A stretch of 64,000 nucleotides of DNA. Source: Bacillaceae bacterium OF18-1A (GTDB taxonomy: Bacteria > Bacillota > Bacilli > Bacillales > Bacillaceae_G). The stretch spans positions 248,001 through 312,000 of the forward strand of contig JAQEWB010000002.1 in the NCBI GenBank assembly GCA_027694045.1, in the 5' to 3' direction. Made by a program: the position numbers and the translations under genes. Shown here in pieces: positions 8,393 through 16,521 of this stretch. The stretch's first letter is position 1, and every line of letters begins with the position of its first letter. The notes below the pieces were generated by a model. That model worked only from the letters and a program-made list of their open reading frames with translations. It was not told the origin of the DNA and made no database searches.

Positions 8393-8417
8393 AAAGATGA
8401 CCAAAATGGCCATCTTT
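8393..8417 (-). terminator. Intrinsic terminator of ymxH
   Basis: AAAGATGACC and GGCCATCTTT pair with one mismatch around AAAAT, followed by a U-run (minus strand). The stem reaches the first base of the ymxH stop codon. Confidence 0.8.
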
Positions 8418-8668
8418 CATTTCGAATTTGAATGATCTGTAATATCACACAGAATCATATCATGTCCCACTTTCTTAATTTGGCTCCATTCCACCCTTAC
8501 TTCTTGCGTTTCCTTTTTAAAACCTCCCCACTTTCCAATAGGTATTATTAGTGTGTGTATTTGCCCATCGCGCTCATTAATCTCTAAATCCACATACCCT
8601 AACGCTCCCATTTTTTCTGCTTTTTTTAAATCTACAATCTCTTTACCACTTAATTCACTTAATCGCAT
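8417..8668 (-). CDS. ymxH: YlmC/YmxH family PRC-barrel sporulation protein
   Basis: This small protein (83 residues) begins MRLSELSGKEIVDLKKAE and matches B. subtilis YmxH, a PRC-barrel-like protein of the YlmC/YmxH family whose biochemical role is not known. The ATG at 8668 is preceded by AGGGGGAG; an upstream TTG at 8686 would overlap that site and was rejected. It lies between mlpA and dpaA, as in B. subtilis, with its own terminators on both sides. A sporulation role is inferred from family naming and position only. Confidence 0.88.
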   Translation of the reverse strand: MRLSELSGKEIVDLKKAEKMGALGYVDLEINERDGQIHTLIIPIGKWGGFKKETQEVRVEWSQIKKVGHDMILCDITDHSNSK

Positions 8669-8736
8669 ACACGCTCCCCCTATCAAGTTTCTAAATTAAG
8701 TTATCTATAATTAGTACCTATTCTGTATATCAAAAA

Positions 8737-8777
8737 AAAATAACCGTATCTCATTTAAAAAGAGATACGGTTATTTT
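8737..8777 (-). terminator. Intrinsic terminator of mlpA
   Basis: AAAATAACCGTATCTC and GAGATACGGTTATTTT form a 16-bp perfect stem with a 9-nt loop, followed by a U-run on the minus strand. Confidence 0.92.
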
Positions 8778-8796
8778 CGAATGCATCAAAAAACGA

Positions 8797-10038
8797 TTAT
8801 AGTTTTATTCCTTTTGGAAGCTTTCCATCTGGACTAATAAGTGCCGCAGAGAATTCGTCTGTAAACATGTTACGGATCAATCCATCTACATTTTCTTTTG
8901 TTACAGTGTTTACACTTTCAATAATCTCATCAAGTGAACGATGTTTACGAAGAAGCAATTCATTTTTACCATTACGGCTCATACGACTATTCGTACTTTC
9001 TAAACTTAACATTAAGTTTCCTTTTAATTGCTCTTTACTATTAATAAGTTCTTTTTCTGTGATACCCGTATTTTTCAATGTCTCTAACGTTTCTTGCATT
9101 GTTTCATACAGTGTATCTAATTGTTGGCTACCTGTTCCACCATACAGTGTTAACATACCTGTGTCTTCATAAGAAGAGTGGTAAGAAAATACTGAGTAGG
9201 CTAATCCACGTTGCTCACGTACTTCTTGGAATAAACGGCTACTCATACTACCGCCTAAAATATTATTTAATACAATTAAGTTATAAATATCTTCGTGTCC
9301 CATTTGTAAGCCTTTATATCCTAGACATAAATGAGCTTGTTCTGTTTCCTTTTTACGTGCTACCTTATTAAAATGGAAAATTGGGCTATGTACTTGTTCA
9401 CGGTTTGTTGTTCCTTCATAACTACCGAAATATTGCTCCACTGTTTGTAAAAATGCTTCATCAATATTCCCTGCAATTGATACAACTACATTTTCAGGTG
9501 TGTAGTGATCTTTTATATATTGACGTAACGTATCACCTGTAAATGTTTCAAGCGTTTCTTCAGTTCCTAAAATAGGATATCCAAGTGGATGTGTTTCATA
9601 TGTAGCTTTCGTTAACATATCATGCACAATATCATCTGGAGCATCTTCGTACATTTTAATTTCTTCACATACGACATTCTTCTCTTTTTTCAGTTCTTCT
9701 TCATCAAATGTTGAATTAAAGAACATATCCGCTAAAACATCTAAAGCATATTTAGCATGTTCATCTAATACTTTTGCATAGTAACAAGTATATTCTTTTG
9801 AAGTAAAAGCGTTTACTTGACCACCGATGCTATCAAATGACTCTGCAATTTCTCGTGCACTTCGTGTCTCTGTCCCTTTAAAGAACATATGCTCCAAAAA
9901 GTGAGAAATCCCGTTATTTTTTTCATTTTCATTTCTTGATCCTGCATGGATCCAAATACCAATCGCAACCGATCTTACAGTTGGTATATTCTCCATAACT
10001 ATTCTTACACCATTTTTACAAGTATATTTTTTAATCAA
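8797..10038 (-). CDS. mlpA: M16 family zinc protease MlpA/YmxG
   Basis: This is a pitrilysin-type (M16) metallopeptidase with the inverted zinc motif HFLEH at residues 46-50 and the downstream glutamate ligand in EEIKMYED. The second half (for example SSRLFQEVREQRGLAYSV) is the usual non-catalytic M16 domain. The start is a TTG at 10038 giving MIKKYTCKNGVRIVMEN; GGAGGAAAGT lies just upstream. The in-frame extension up to 10095 is not conserved in the family as I know it. It follows ylxY, as in B. subtilis, where the product is a processing-type protease of uncertain substrate. The product is 413 residues. Confidence 0.93.
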   Translation of the reverse strand: MIKKYTCKNGVRIVMENIPTVRSVAIGIWIHAGSRNENEKNNGISHFLEHMFFKGTETRSAREIAESFDSIGGQVNAFTSKEYTCYYAKVLDEHAKYALDVLADMFFNSTFDEEELKKEKNVVCEEIKMYEDAPDDIVHDMLTKATYETHPLGYPILGTEETLETFTGDTLRQYIKDHYTPENVVVSIAGNIDEAFLQTVEQYFGSYEGTTNREQVHSPIFHFNKVARKKETEQAHLCLGYKGLQMGHEDIYNLIVLNNILGGSMSSRLFQEVREQRGLAYSVFSYHSSYEDTGMLTLYGGTGSQQLDTLYETMQETLETLKNTGITEKELINSKEQLKGNLMLSLESTNSRMSRNGKNELLLRKHRSLDEIIESVNTVTKENVDGLIRNMFTDEFSAALISPDGKLPKGIKL

Positions 10039-10124
10039 AAACTTTCCTCCTACTACCAGTTTCTCTAAATAGACGCTATCATTTAATGATAACAAGTTTA
10101 AGGATGAATGTCATGCAAATGTAT

Positions 10125-11024
10125 TTAATCCACACGTTTTTCATCCAGTAATTCTGTTATATTCCCCACTTTATACCCTTGTTCCTTCAATTTTGTAATC
10201 ATTGTATCTAATGCTTCTGTTGTAGACGAAGTAGGGTGCATTAATACAATAGCACCTGGATGTATTTTTCTCATTACTCTCTGCAATAGTACATCAGGTT
10301 CTGGTCGCTTCCAATCAATTGTATCTACAGTCCACATAATCGTTCCCATTTGAAAATCATCTGCAATTTTTACGACTTCATCCCGAAAACTTCCACTCGG
10401 TGGGGCAAACCATCTCACTTTTTGATTCGTAGCTACTTCTATCATTTGATTTGTTTTTTGTAATTGATCTCGGATTTCATCTGAAGATAACGTTTTCATA
10501 TTAGGGTGTGTATATGAGTGATTTCCAACTTCTTGATTCGCATCAACAATCATTTTTGCAAATCGTAAATTTTCTTTCACCCAGCGCCCTTCTAAAAAGA
10601 AAGTCGCTTTCACATCATGTTTTTTCAATATCTCTAATATACGAGGCAAATACTCGTTTCCCCATGCCACATTTATTGTTAATCCCACCATCTTTTTATT
10701 TGGATGTCCTCTATAAATTGGGGCTGGTGATAAATCTTCTAAGTGCACACTTGGTGATACTTCTTTGAATTCAAGATATTCTTGATTAAATTTCTTTAAC
10801 TTCTTCATATTATTATACGATGCTTCAATATTCACTTGCCTTCCATTATATCCAGGTGTCGCTTTCCATATCTTATCAATCACCGCATTTTGAGGTGCAA
10901 TCTCATATTGTTTTGCATGTTTTTGAATTTCTTCATGTAAGTTATCTTGCGCAAAAACGGAATAAGAGCCTAAACTGACATATAAAGAAAATATACATAT
11001 GTATGCCAATATACGAACTTTCAT
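10125..11024 (-). CDS. ylxY: Polysaccharide-deacetylase-like protein YlxY with degenerate active site
   Basis: This secreted or membrane-anchored NodB-fold protein has a signal peptide, ILAYICIFSLYVSLGSYSVFA. The ATG at 11024 is preceded by GGGAGGG. The NodB region retains HSYTHP (motif 2), DTIDW and IVLMHP. Motif 1, normally TFDDG, reads TINVAWG, so both catalytic aspartates are gone. Motif 3 is WFAPPSG instead of RxPxG. It may therefore be inactive, or act differently. The family is tied to sporulation in Bacillus. It lies between pnp and mlpA, as in B. subtilis. Length is 299 residues. Confidence 0.9.
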   Translation of the reverse strand: MKVRILAYICIFSLYVSLGSYSVFAQDNLHEEIQKHAKQYEIAPQNAVIDKIWKATPGYNGRQVNIEASYNNMKKLKKFNQEYLEFKEVSPSVHLEDLSPAPIYRGHPNKKMVGLTINVAWGNEYLPRILEILKKHDVKATFFLEGRWVKENLRFAKMIVDANQEVGNHSYTHPNMKTLSSDEIRDQLQKTNQMIEVATNQKVRWFAPPSGSFRDEVVKIADDFQMGTIMWTVDTIDWKRPEPDVLLQRVMRKIHPGAIVLMHPTSSTTEALDTMITKLKEQGYKVGNITELLDEKRVD

Positions 11025-11149
11025 ATAAACCCTCCCATTAACTATATAAAAACATTTTCTTCTTATCTTTGTTAATTTGAGCGTTATAATGAAAACTATA
11101 CCTATTACTGACATAAAAATATATGTAAATTATATTTTTACACAACAAA

Positions 11150-11172
11150 AAAAGCCAGCTTAACTGGCTTTT
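11150..11172 (-). terminator. Intrinsic terminator of pnp
   Basis: AAAAGCCAG and CTGGCTTTT pair around CTTAA, with a run of A (U-tract on the minus strand) beyond. It starts just after the pnp stop codon. Confidence 0.9.
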
Positions 11173-11174
11173 AC

Positions 11175-13313
11175 TTATTGCTGCTCTTGTTTATTTTCTT
11201 CTTTAGCAGCTTCTTTTTCTTGCTCTTCTTTAAGCAATACTTTTCTTGATAAATTCACACGACCTTGCTTGTCGATCTCGATAACTTTAACTGTAATCAT
11301 ATCACCGATTTTCACAACGTCTTCCACTTTTCCTACACGCTCAAGTGCAAGTTCTGAAATGTGAACTAATCCATCTTTACCGCTGAATAATTCAACGAAA
11401 GCACCGAATTTCTCAACACGTTTCACTTTTCCTTCGTAGATTTCACCTACTTGTACTTCGCGAACGATATCTTCGATAATTTTCTTAGCTTTGTCATTCA
11501 TTTCTTGATTTATTGAAGAAATGAATACTGTACCATCTTGCTCAATGTCAATTTTAACGCCAGTTTCTTCAATAATCTTATTGATTTGTTTACCACTCGG
11601 TCCGATAACGTCACGGATTTTATCTGGGTTAATTGTCATTGTAATAATCTTTGGTGCGTAAGCTGATAATTCAGTACGTGGCTCTGCAATAACAGATAAC
11701 ATATGATTTAGAATGTGCACACGACCAACTTTTGCTTGTTGTAATGCTTCTTCTAAAATTTCACGAGATAGACCATCGATTTTAATGTCCATTTGCAGCG
11801 CAGTTACACCTTGTGCTGTACCTGCTACTTTAAAGTCCATATCACCTAAATGATCTTCCATACCTTGAATATCAGATAAAATTGTGTAATGCTCACCAGT
11901 TTTAACTAGACCCATTGCAATACCTGCAACTGGAGCTTTAAGTGGAACACCAGCATCCATCATCGCTAAAGTACTACCACAAATACTTGCTTGTGAAGTA
12001 GAACCATTTGATTCTAACACTTCAGATACAAGACGTACTGTATATGGGAAATCTTTTTCAGATGGAATTACAGGCTCAAGAGCACGTTCACCTAGCGCAC
12101 CGTGACCAATTTCACGACGACCTGGTCCACGCATTGGTCTTGTTTCACCAACACTAAATGATGGGAAATTGTAATGATGCATGAAGCGTTTTGATTCTTC
12201 AACACCAAGACCATCTAAAATTTGCACATCGCCTAATGCACCTAATGTACAAATACTTAATGCTTGTGTTTGTCCACGTGTGAATAAACCAGAACCATGT
12301 GTACGAGATAAAATACCAACCTCTGATGCTAAAGGACGAATTTCGTCACCTTTACGGCCATCTGGGCGGATTTTTTCAACTGTAATAAGACGACGTACTT
12401 CTTCTTTTACAATTTTATATAAAATCTCATTTACTTGTCCTAATGTTTCAGCGTCAGCTTCCTGAGCTTCATAATGCTCAATTACACGTTTTTTCACTTC
12501 GTTAATTGCATCTTCACGTGCATGTTTCTCATGCACTTGAATTGCAGAATGCATATCTTTCTCAGCCATTTCACGTACAGCTTGATTAAGATCAGCGTCA
12601 ACTTCGTAAAGTTTTACTTCTGATTTCTCTTTACCTACAGCTTGTACAATCTCTTCTTGGAATGCAATTAGACGTTTAATTTCGTCATGTCCAAACATAA
12701 TTGCTTCTAACATTGTTTCTTCAGGTACTTGATCTGCCCCTGCTTCAACCATATTAATCGCATCTTTCGTACCAGCTACAACAAGGTGAATATCACTTTG
12801 TTCTTGCTGCTCTACTGTTGGATTAATAACAAATTCGCCATTAATACGACCAACTGTTGCACCAGCGATTGGACCTTCAAATGGGATATCTGAAATCGAT
12901 AACGCTAATGAAGAACCAAGCATAGCTGCCATTTCAGAAGAACAATCTTGATCAACACTCATTACGATGCTAACAACTTGTACTTCGTTACGGAAACCAT
13001 CTGCGAATAGCGGACGAATTGGACGGTCGATTAAACGACTTGCCAAAATTGCTTTTTCACTTGGACGACCTTCACGTTTAATAAAGCCGCCTGGAATTTT
13101 TCCGACTGCATATAAACGCTCTTCATAGTTTACTGTAAGTGGGAAGAAATCTACATTTTTAGCCTCTTTTGATGCAGTTGCTGTAGATAGAACTGCTGTA
13201 TCGCCATATCTTACTAATACTGCTCCGTTCGCTTGTTTTGCAAGCTGACCAGTTTCAACTGTTAGCTGGCGACCAGCTAAATCTATCGAGAAGACTTGCT
13301 TTTCTTGACTCAT
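11175..13313 (-). CDS. pnp: Polynucleotide phosphorylase
   Basis: PNPase is the phosphorolytic 3'-5' exoribonuclease of the RNA degradosome network; it is also needed for competence and cold growth in Bacillus. The 712-residue protein has two RNase PH domains. The second carries [15 protein letters not shown] and the MDFKVAGT catalytic-site segment. It ends with a KH domain ([18 protein letters not shown]) and an S1 domain ([20 protein letters not shown]). The tail is rich in Lys, Glu and Gln. The ATG at 13313 follows GAGAGGGG. It lies downstream of rpsO with its own candidate promoter and terminator. Confidence 0.98.
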   Translation of the reverse strand: MSQEKQVFSIDLAGRQLTVETGQLAKQANGAVLVRYGDTAVLSTATASKEAKNVDFFPLTVNYEERLYAVGKIPGGFIKREGRPSEKAILASRLIDRPIRPLFADGFRNEVQVVSIVMSVDQDCSSEMAAMLGSSLALSISDIPFEGPIAGATVGRINGEFVINPTVEQQEQSDIHLVVAGTKDAINMVEAGADQVPEETMLEAIMFGHDEIKRLIAFQEEIVQAVGKEKSEVKLYEVDADLNQAVREMAEKDMHSAIQVHEKHAREDAINEVKKRVIEHYEAQEADAETLGQVNEILYKIVKEEVRRLITVEKIRPDGRKGDEIRPLASEVGILSRTHGSGLFTRGQTQALSICTLGALGDVQILDGLGVEESKRFMHHYNFPSFSVGETRPMRGPGRREIGHGALGERALEPVIPSEKDFPYTVRLVSEVLESNGSTSQASICGSTLAMMDAGVPLKAPVAGIAMGLVKTGEHYTILSDIQGMEDHLGDMDFKVAGTAQGVTALQMDIKIDGLSREILEEALQQAKVGRVHILNHMLSVIAEPRTELSAYAPKIITMTINPDKIRDVIGPSGKQINKIIEETGVKIDIEQDGTVFISSINQEMNDKAKKIIEDIVREVQVGEIYEGKVKRVEKFGAFVELFSGKDGLVHISELALERVGKVEDVVKIGDMITVKVIEIDKQGRVNLSRKVLLKEEQEKEAAKEENKQEQQ

Positions 13314-13363
13314 TTAAGTACCCCTCTCAATTTAAAGTATTCGATTCTTCTATGTAAATGGAT

Positions 13364-13372
13364 AGTATATCA
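13364..13372 (-). promoter_or_regulatory. Extended -10 of candidate pnp promoter
   Basis: TGATATACT on the minus strand is an extended -10 (TGnTATACT) about 50 bp before the pnp start. No good -35 was found. Confidence 0.4.
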
Positions 13373-13447
13373 CAATATTCTACCTCTAGTATTGCCGAAA
13401 ATTAAGTAAGCTATAAAGCGTAGAAGATATATTTTTACCTAACAAAA

Positions 13448-13467
13448 AAGCGGGAATATTCCCGCTT
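13448..13467 (-). terminator. Intrinsic terminator of rpsO
   Basis: This is a perfect 20-bp palindrome, AAGCGGGAATATTCCCGCTT, flanked by an A-run that gives a U-tract on the minus strand. Confidence 0.92.
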
Positions 13468-13473
13468 CTTTGA

Positions 13474-13743
13474 CTATCGACGTAAGCCAAGCTTTGTGAT
13501 TAATTCACGGTAACGTGTGATATCGCTATTACGAAGGTAAGTTAGTAAGTTACGACGTTTACCAACCATCTTTAATAGACCACGACGTGAATGATGATCT
13601 TTCTTGTGAGTACGTAAGTGCTCGTTTAGAGTGTTAATTTGCTCCGTTAGGACAGCAATTTGAACCTCTGGAGAACCAGTATCAGTCTCATGAGTTCTAA
13701 ATTGTGCAATGATTTCATTTTTACGTTCTTGTGTTAAAGCCAT
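13474..13743 (-). CDS. rpsO: 30S ribosomal protein S15
   Basis: S15 is a primary 16S rRNA-binding protein that nucleates assembly of the platform of the small subunit. The 89-residue product has the normal length and sequence: [15 protein letters not shown], then [19 protein letters not shown], and a basic C-terminus. The strong Shine-Dalgarno AGGAGGTGA precedes the ATG. A promoter overlaps the end of ribF, and the ~100-bp leader can form a long hairpin, which suggests autogenous control by S15. It is followed by a terminator and then pnp. Confidence 0.98.
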
Positions 13744-13771
13744 CCTATTTCACCTCCTATTAATTAAACCC

Positions 13772-13816
13772 CCAATTACCTAGCAAGCGTCGGTGAGTCG
13801 CAATGCCAAGCAATGG
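13772..13816 (-). promoter_or_regulatory. Candidate S15 autoregulatory leader
   Basis: On the minus strand CTTGGCA pairs with TTGCTAGG over 7 bp (with G-U pairs), TGCG and CGC extend it, and CC(A) and (U)GG close the base. The structure ends ~20 nt before the Shine-Dalgarno. S15 leaders that bind S15 are known in Bacilli; a match to that class was not tested. Confidence 0.45.
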
Positions 13817-13837
13817 TTGTCATAAAGTACATAACAT

Positions 13838-13866
13838 AGAATACTACTTTTCATTTGAAAAAGCAA
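13838..13866 (-). promoter_or_regulatory. Candidate sigma-A promoter of rpsO
   Basis: TTGCTT (13861-13866) and TATTCT (13838-13843) are separated by exactly 17 bp on the minus strand. The promoter lies over the last codons and stop of ribF. Confidence 0.55.
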
Positions 13867-14815
13867 GTATATTCTTTTCGCTCGCAAAATATTCTTGTGC
13901 TGTTTTCTTATCTTTTGCGATTTGTTCAACTAACTCCTCAATACCATTGAATTTCTTCTCTTCTCTTATACGCATATGCCACTCAACTGTAACACTTTGA
14001 TCATATATGTCTTTGTTGAATTCAAATAAGTGTACTTCAATAGATAATTGACGCTCATTCTCTTTAAAAGTTGGTTTATATCCAATATTACATACACCAT
14101 CGTACCATTCACCGTGAACTTTTAATCTCACTGCGTAAACACCTACAGGTGGCAGCAGATACTCATCACTTAAACCTATATTAGCTGTCGGAAAACCAAT
14201 TTGACGTCCACGCTTATCACCGTGTACAACTGTTCCCCCTACCGTATAGGCTCTACCTAAAATAGATGGAATTTGTTCCATTTCGCCATTTCGAATTAAC
14301 TTCCGTAATGCTGTAGAACTTACTTTCTCTTCTTGAAATTCAACTTTTTCAATCACAGTTTGTGTAAACTCCCCTCTTGCATGAAATGGTAAAGTCTCCA
14401 TCTTTCCTTTTCCTAAGCGTCCATATGAATAATCAAACCCTGCTACTACATGCTTTACATTTAAACCAATAATATAATCATCTACAAATTGTTGCGGCAA
14501 TAAGCCTGCAAATGATTCATCAAATTTAATAACATATAATATATCGATTCCTAAGTTTTCGACTATTTTTTCTTTATCACGCATTGGTGTAATGTACTCC
14601 ACATGCGCTTCCTTTTTCCCTAAAACAACAGATGGATGGGGATGAAATGTCATAACTGCACTTTTATATCCACGTTCATCTGCTATTTTTTTCGCAGTTC
14701 GAATCACACGTTGATGCCCTAAATGAATGCCATCAAAAAATCCTAATGCCATTACAGTAGGTGGTAATTCTAATTTATTTTGTTCATGTGGATGAGTTAA
14801 ATGAATAAGTTTCAC
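13844..14815 (-). CDS. ribF: Bifunctional riboflavin kinase/FAD synthetase
   Basis: This enzyme phosphorylates riboflavin to FMN and adenylylates FMN to FAD. The N-terminal adenylyltransferase domain shows ALGFFDGIHLGHQRV near residues 23-37. The C-terminal flavokinase domain shows GDKRGRQIGFPTANI and the NIGYKPTF segment. The start is GTG at 14815, giving MKLIHLTHPHEQ, with AAAGGTGA upstream; an in-frame TTG at 14851 adds 12 non-conserved residues. The product is 323 residues. It follows truB by ~40 bp and its 3' end carries the rpsO promoter. B. subtilis calls this gene ribC. Confidence 0.95.
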   Translation of the reverse strand: MKLIHLTHPHEQNKLELPPTVMALGFFDGIHLGHQRVIRTAKKIADERGYKSAVMTFHPHPSVVLGKKEAHVEYITPMRDKEKIVENLGIDILYVIKFDESFAGLLPQQFVDDYIIGLNVKHVVAGFDYSYGRLGKGKMETLPFHARGEFTQTVIEKVEFQEEKVSSTALRKLIRNGEMEQIPSILGRAYTVGGTVVHGDKRGRQIGFPTANIGLSDEYLLPPVGVYAVRLKVHGEWYDGVCNIGYKPTFKENERQLSIEVHLFEFNKDIYDQSVTVEWHMRIREEKKFNGIEELVEQIAKDKKTAQEYFASEKNILAFSNEK

Positions 14816-14858
14816 GCTTGAATTCACCTTTTTCTGTAATAATCCTTCCAATAATTCA

Positions 14859-15782
14859 TTATAGCTTTAGTTCTTGATTATTCACAAGTACTTTCATCGG
14901 CTTTAGCATACCGGGGTGTTTCGGGTGATGCTCATAAATTGCTAAGCAATGATCATTTTTATCAAATACTGTAATAAATGGTGCTGTTATTTCTAACTCA
15001 TTCTTTAAGAACATACCATTCTTTATTTTCTCTGCTTGCTTTTCATCTACAACCATTTTTGGAAACTTACTTAACGCTTCATCAATTGAAATGAAGATAG
15101 ACTCTACAGTTCCATTTTGCACGTTTTCTTCAATTTCTTCAAATGATATGCAATCTTCTAGTGAAAATTCACCCGATGCTGTTCTTATAAGGTGAGACAT
15201 ATGTGATGGGAAACCTAGTTTTTCACCAATCATTACTGCTAGCGTTCTTACATATGTCCCTTTACTACACGTTACACGGAAACGGAATGAAATATTTTCT
15301 CCTTCAAAAACTTCACGGTCATCAAGTAATACAAATTCGTGAATCGTAATTGTACGAACTGGACGTTCAACTTCTTGTCCTGCCCTAGCGTACTCATATA
15401 ATTTTTTCCCGTTAACTTTTACAGCTGAAAACATCGGAGGCATTTGTTCAATCGTACCCGTTAATGCCGCAAGAGCTCCTTCTACTTCCTTACGAGTAAT
15501 AACACGATCTACATTTTTCGTTTCTACAACTTCACCAGAAGCATCTTCAGTTGTTGTTGAAAAACCTAATGTTACTTCACCTTCATATGTTTTTGTTTCA
15601 CTTGTTAAAAATTGCGCAATCTTTGTCGCACGACCAACACAAATTGGTAGTACACCCGTCACATCTGGATCCAATGTCCCTGTATGACCAATTCGTTTCT
15701 CACGTAATATCTTTCTTAATTTAAATACACAATCATGCGATGTCATGCCTTTTGGCTTATGTAATAATACTACACCTTCCAT
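14859..15782 (-). CDS. truB: tRNA pseudouridine-55 synthase
   Basis: TruB makes pseudouridine 55 in the T loop of tRNAs and acts as a tRNA chaperone. The 307-residue protein begins MEGVVLLHKPKGMTSHD. The catalytic aspartate is D38 in GHTGTLDPD. VTCSKGTYVRTLA and the PPMFSAVKVNGKKLYEYAR motif are also typical. The C-terminal part (from about 250) is the small PUA-like region. It lies after rbfA, separated from it by a terminator, and before ribF, in the conserved Bacillus order. Confidence 0.97.
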   Translation of the reverse strand: MEGVVLLHKPKGMTSHDCVFKLRKILREKRIGHTGTLDPDVTGVLPICVGRATKIAQFLTSETKTYEGEVTLGFSTTTEDASGEVVETKNVDRVITRKEVEGALAALTGTIEQMPPMFSAVKVNGKKLYEYARAGQEVERPVRTITIHEFVLLDDREVFEGENISFRFRVTCSKGTYVRTLAVMIGEKLGFPSHMSHLIRTASGEFSLEDCISFEEIEENVQNGTVESIFISIDEALSKFPKMVVDEKQAEKIKNGMFLKNELEITAPFITVFDKNDHCLAIYEHHPKHPGMLKPMKVLVNNQELKL

Positions 15783-15843
15783 ATATGTTCACCTCATCAT
15801 AATTCTTTCGTAGTAAATACCCAAACTTATTTTGCATTGAAAA

Positions 15844-15869
15844 AATGGATAGACAAATGTCTATCCATT
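15844..15869 (-). terminator. Intrinsic terminator of the rimP-nusA-infB-rbfA operon
   Basis: AATGGATAGACA and TGTCTATCCATT are perfect 12-bp arms followed by a U-run on the minus strand. The stem includes bases of the rbfA stop codon. Confidence 0.9.
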
Positions 15870-16224
15870 ATTCTTCACGTTTACCGTCTTTATTAATTTC
15901 ATGTAAAAGTGTATCAATTCGATGACCATATCCGATAGACTCATCAAATTCAAAGGAAATTTCTGGTGTTTTACGAAGACGAATACGTTGGCCAATTTCT
16001 GAACGAATAAAGCCTTTTGCCTTCGCTAAGCCTTTTAATGTATTATCTCTCTGCTCTTCGTCTCCTAAAACAGAAATATATACTTTGGCAATTTGTAAAT
16101 CTCCACTCACTTGTACATCTGTTACTGTAACAAATCCAACACGTGGGTCTTTAATTTTGCGACTAATAATGTCACCCAATTCTTTTTTCATTTGCTCGCC
16201 CACACGGTTCGCACGTAATTTCAT
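15868..16224 (-). CDS. rbfA: 30S ribosome-binding factor A
   Basis: RbfA binds the 30S subunit late in assembly and helps 16S rRNA maturation, especially in the cold. The 118-residue product begins [18 protein letters not shown] and has the single KH-like fold, including [19 protein letters not shown] and [12 protein letters not shown]. It is the last gene of the nusA-infB operon, 15 bp after ylxP. A terminator overlaps its stop. Sequence and length are ordinary. Confidence 0.97.
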   Translation of the reverse strand: MKLRANRVGEQMKKELGDIISRKIKDPRVGFVTVTDVQVSGDLQIAKVYISVLGDEEQRDNTLKGLAKAKGFIRSEIGQRIRLRKTPEISFEFDESIGYGHRIDTLLHEINKDGKREE

Positions 16225-16239
16225 AATTCTTCACCTCAT

Positions 16240-16521
16240 TCAATACCATTCCAATTGCGTTATCGTACGTTCAATTTCAGGAAATGAATCGATGTACTCG
16301 AGTACACGATTCATTTCTTTTTCACAGATAACACGATTTGAGGATACGGAAACAATTGCAATTTCTGTACGTTGCCATACATCTTGATGCCCTACTTCTG
16401 AAACAGCTACGTTATAACGCTGTTTCACACGAGTCAGCACCCGTTGCAAAATTGCTCGTTTCTCTTTTAAAGAATGCACATCGTAAATCATACACTCGAA
16501 TGAGAGTGAAGCGATGATCAT
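16240..16521 (-). CDS. ylxP: DUF503 family protein YlxP
   Basis: This 93-residue DUF503 protein (YlxP in B. subtilis) begins [21 protein letters not shown] and includes the KEKRAILQ segment typical of the family. Its molecular function is unknown to me; position between infB and rbfA suggests a role near translation or ribosome assembly. Its start codon overlaps the infB stop by 4 bp (ATGA), so translation is coupled to infB. Confidence 0.92.
   Translation of the reverse strand: MIIASLSFECMIYDVHSLKEKRAILQRVLTRVKQRYNVAVSEVGHQDVWQRTEIAIVSVSSNRVICEKEMNRVLEYIDSFPEIERTITQLEWY

Noticed and set aside
8188..8420. Opposed ~70-codon frames in the dpaA-ymxH gap
   Set aside because: The region is better explained by the sigma-K-like promoter and the ymxH terminator; neither frame has family resemblance.
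8711..8720. TTAGTACCTA resembling half a FapR box between mlpA and ymxH
   Set aside because: The second half is absent (TTCTGTATAT follows), it is not at a promoter with good spacing, and neither neighbour is a lipid gene.
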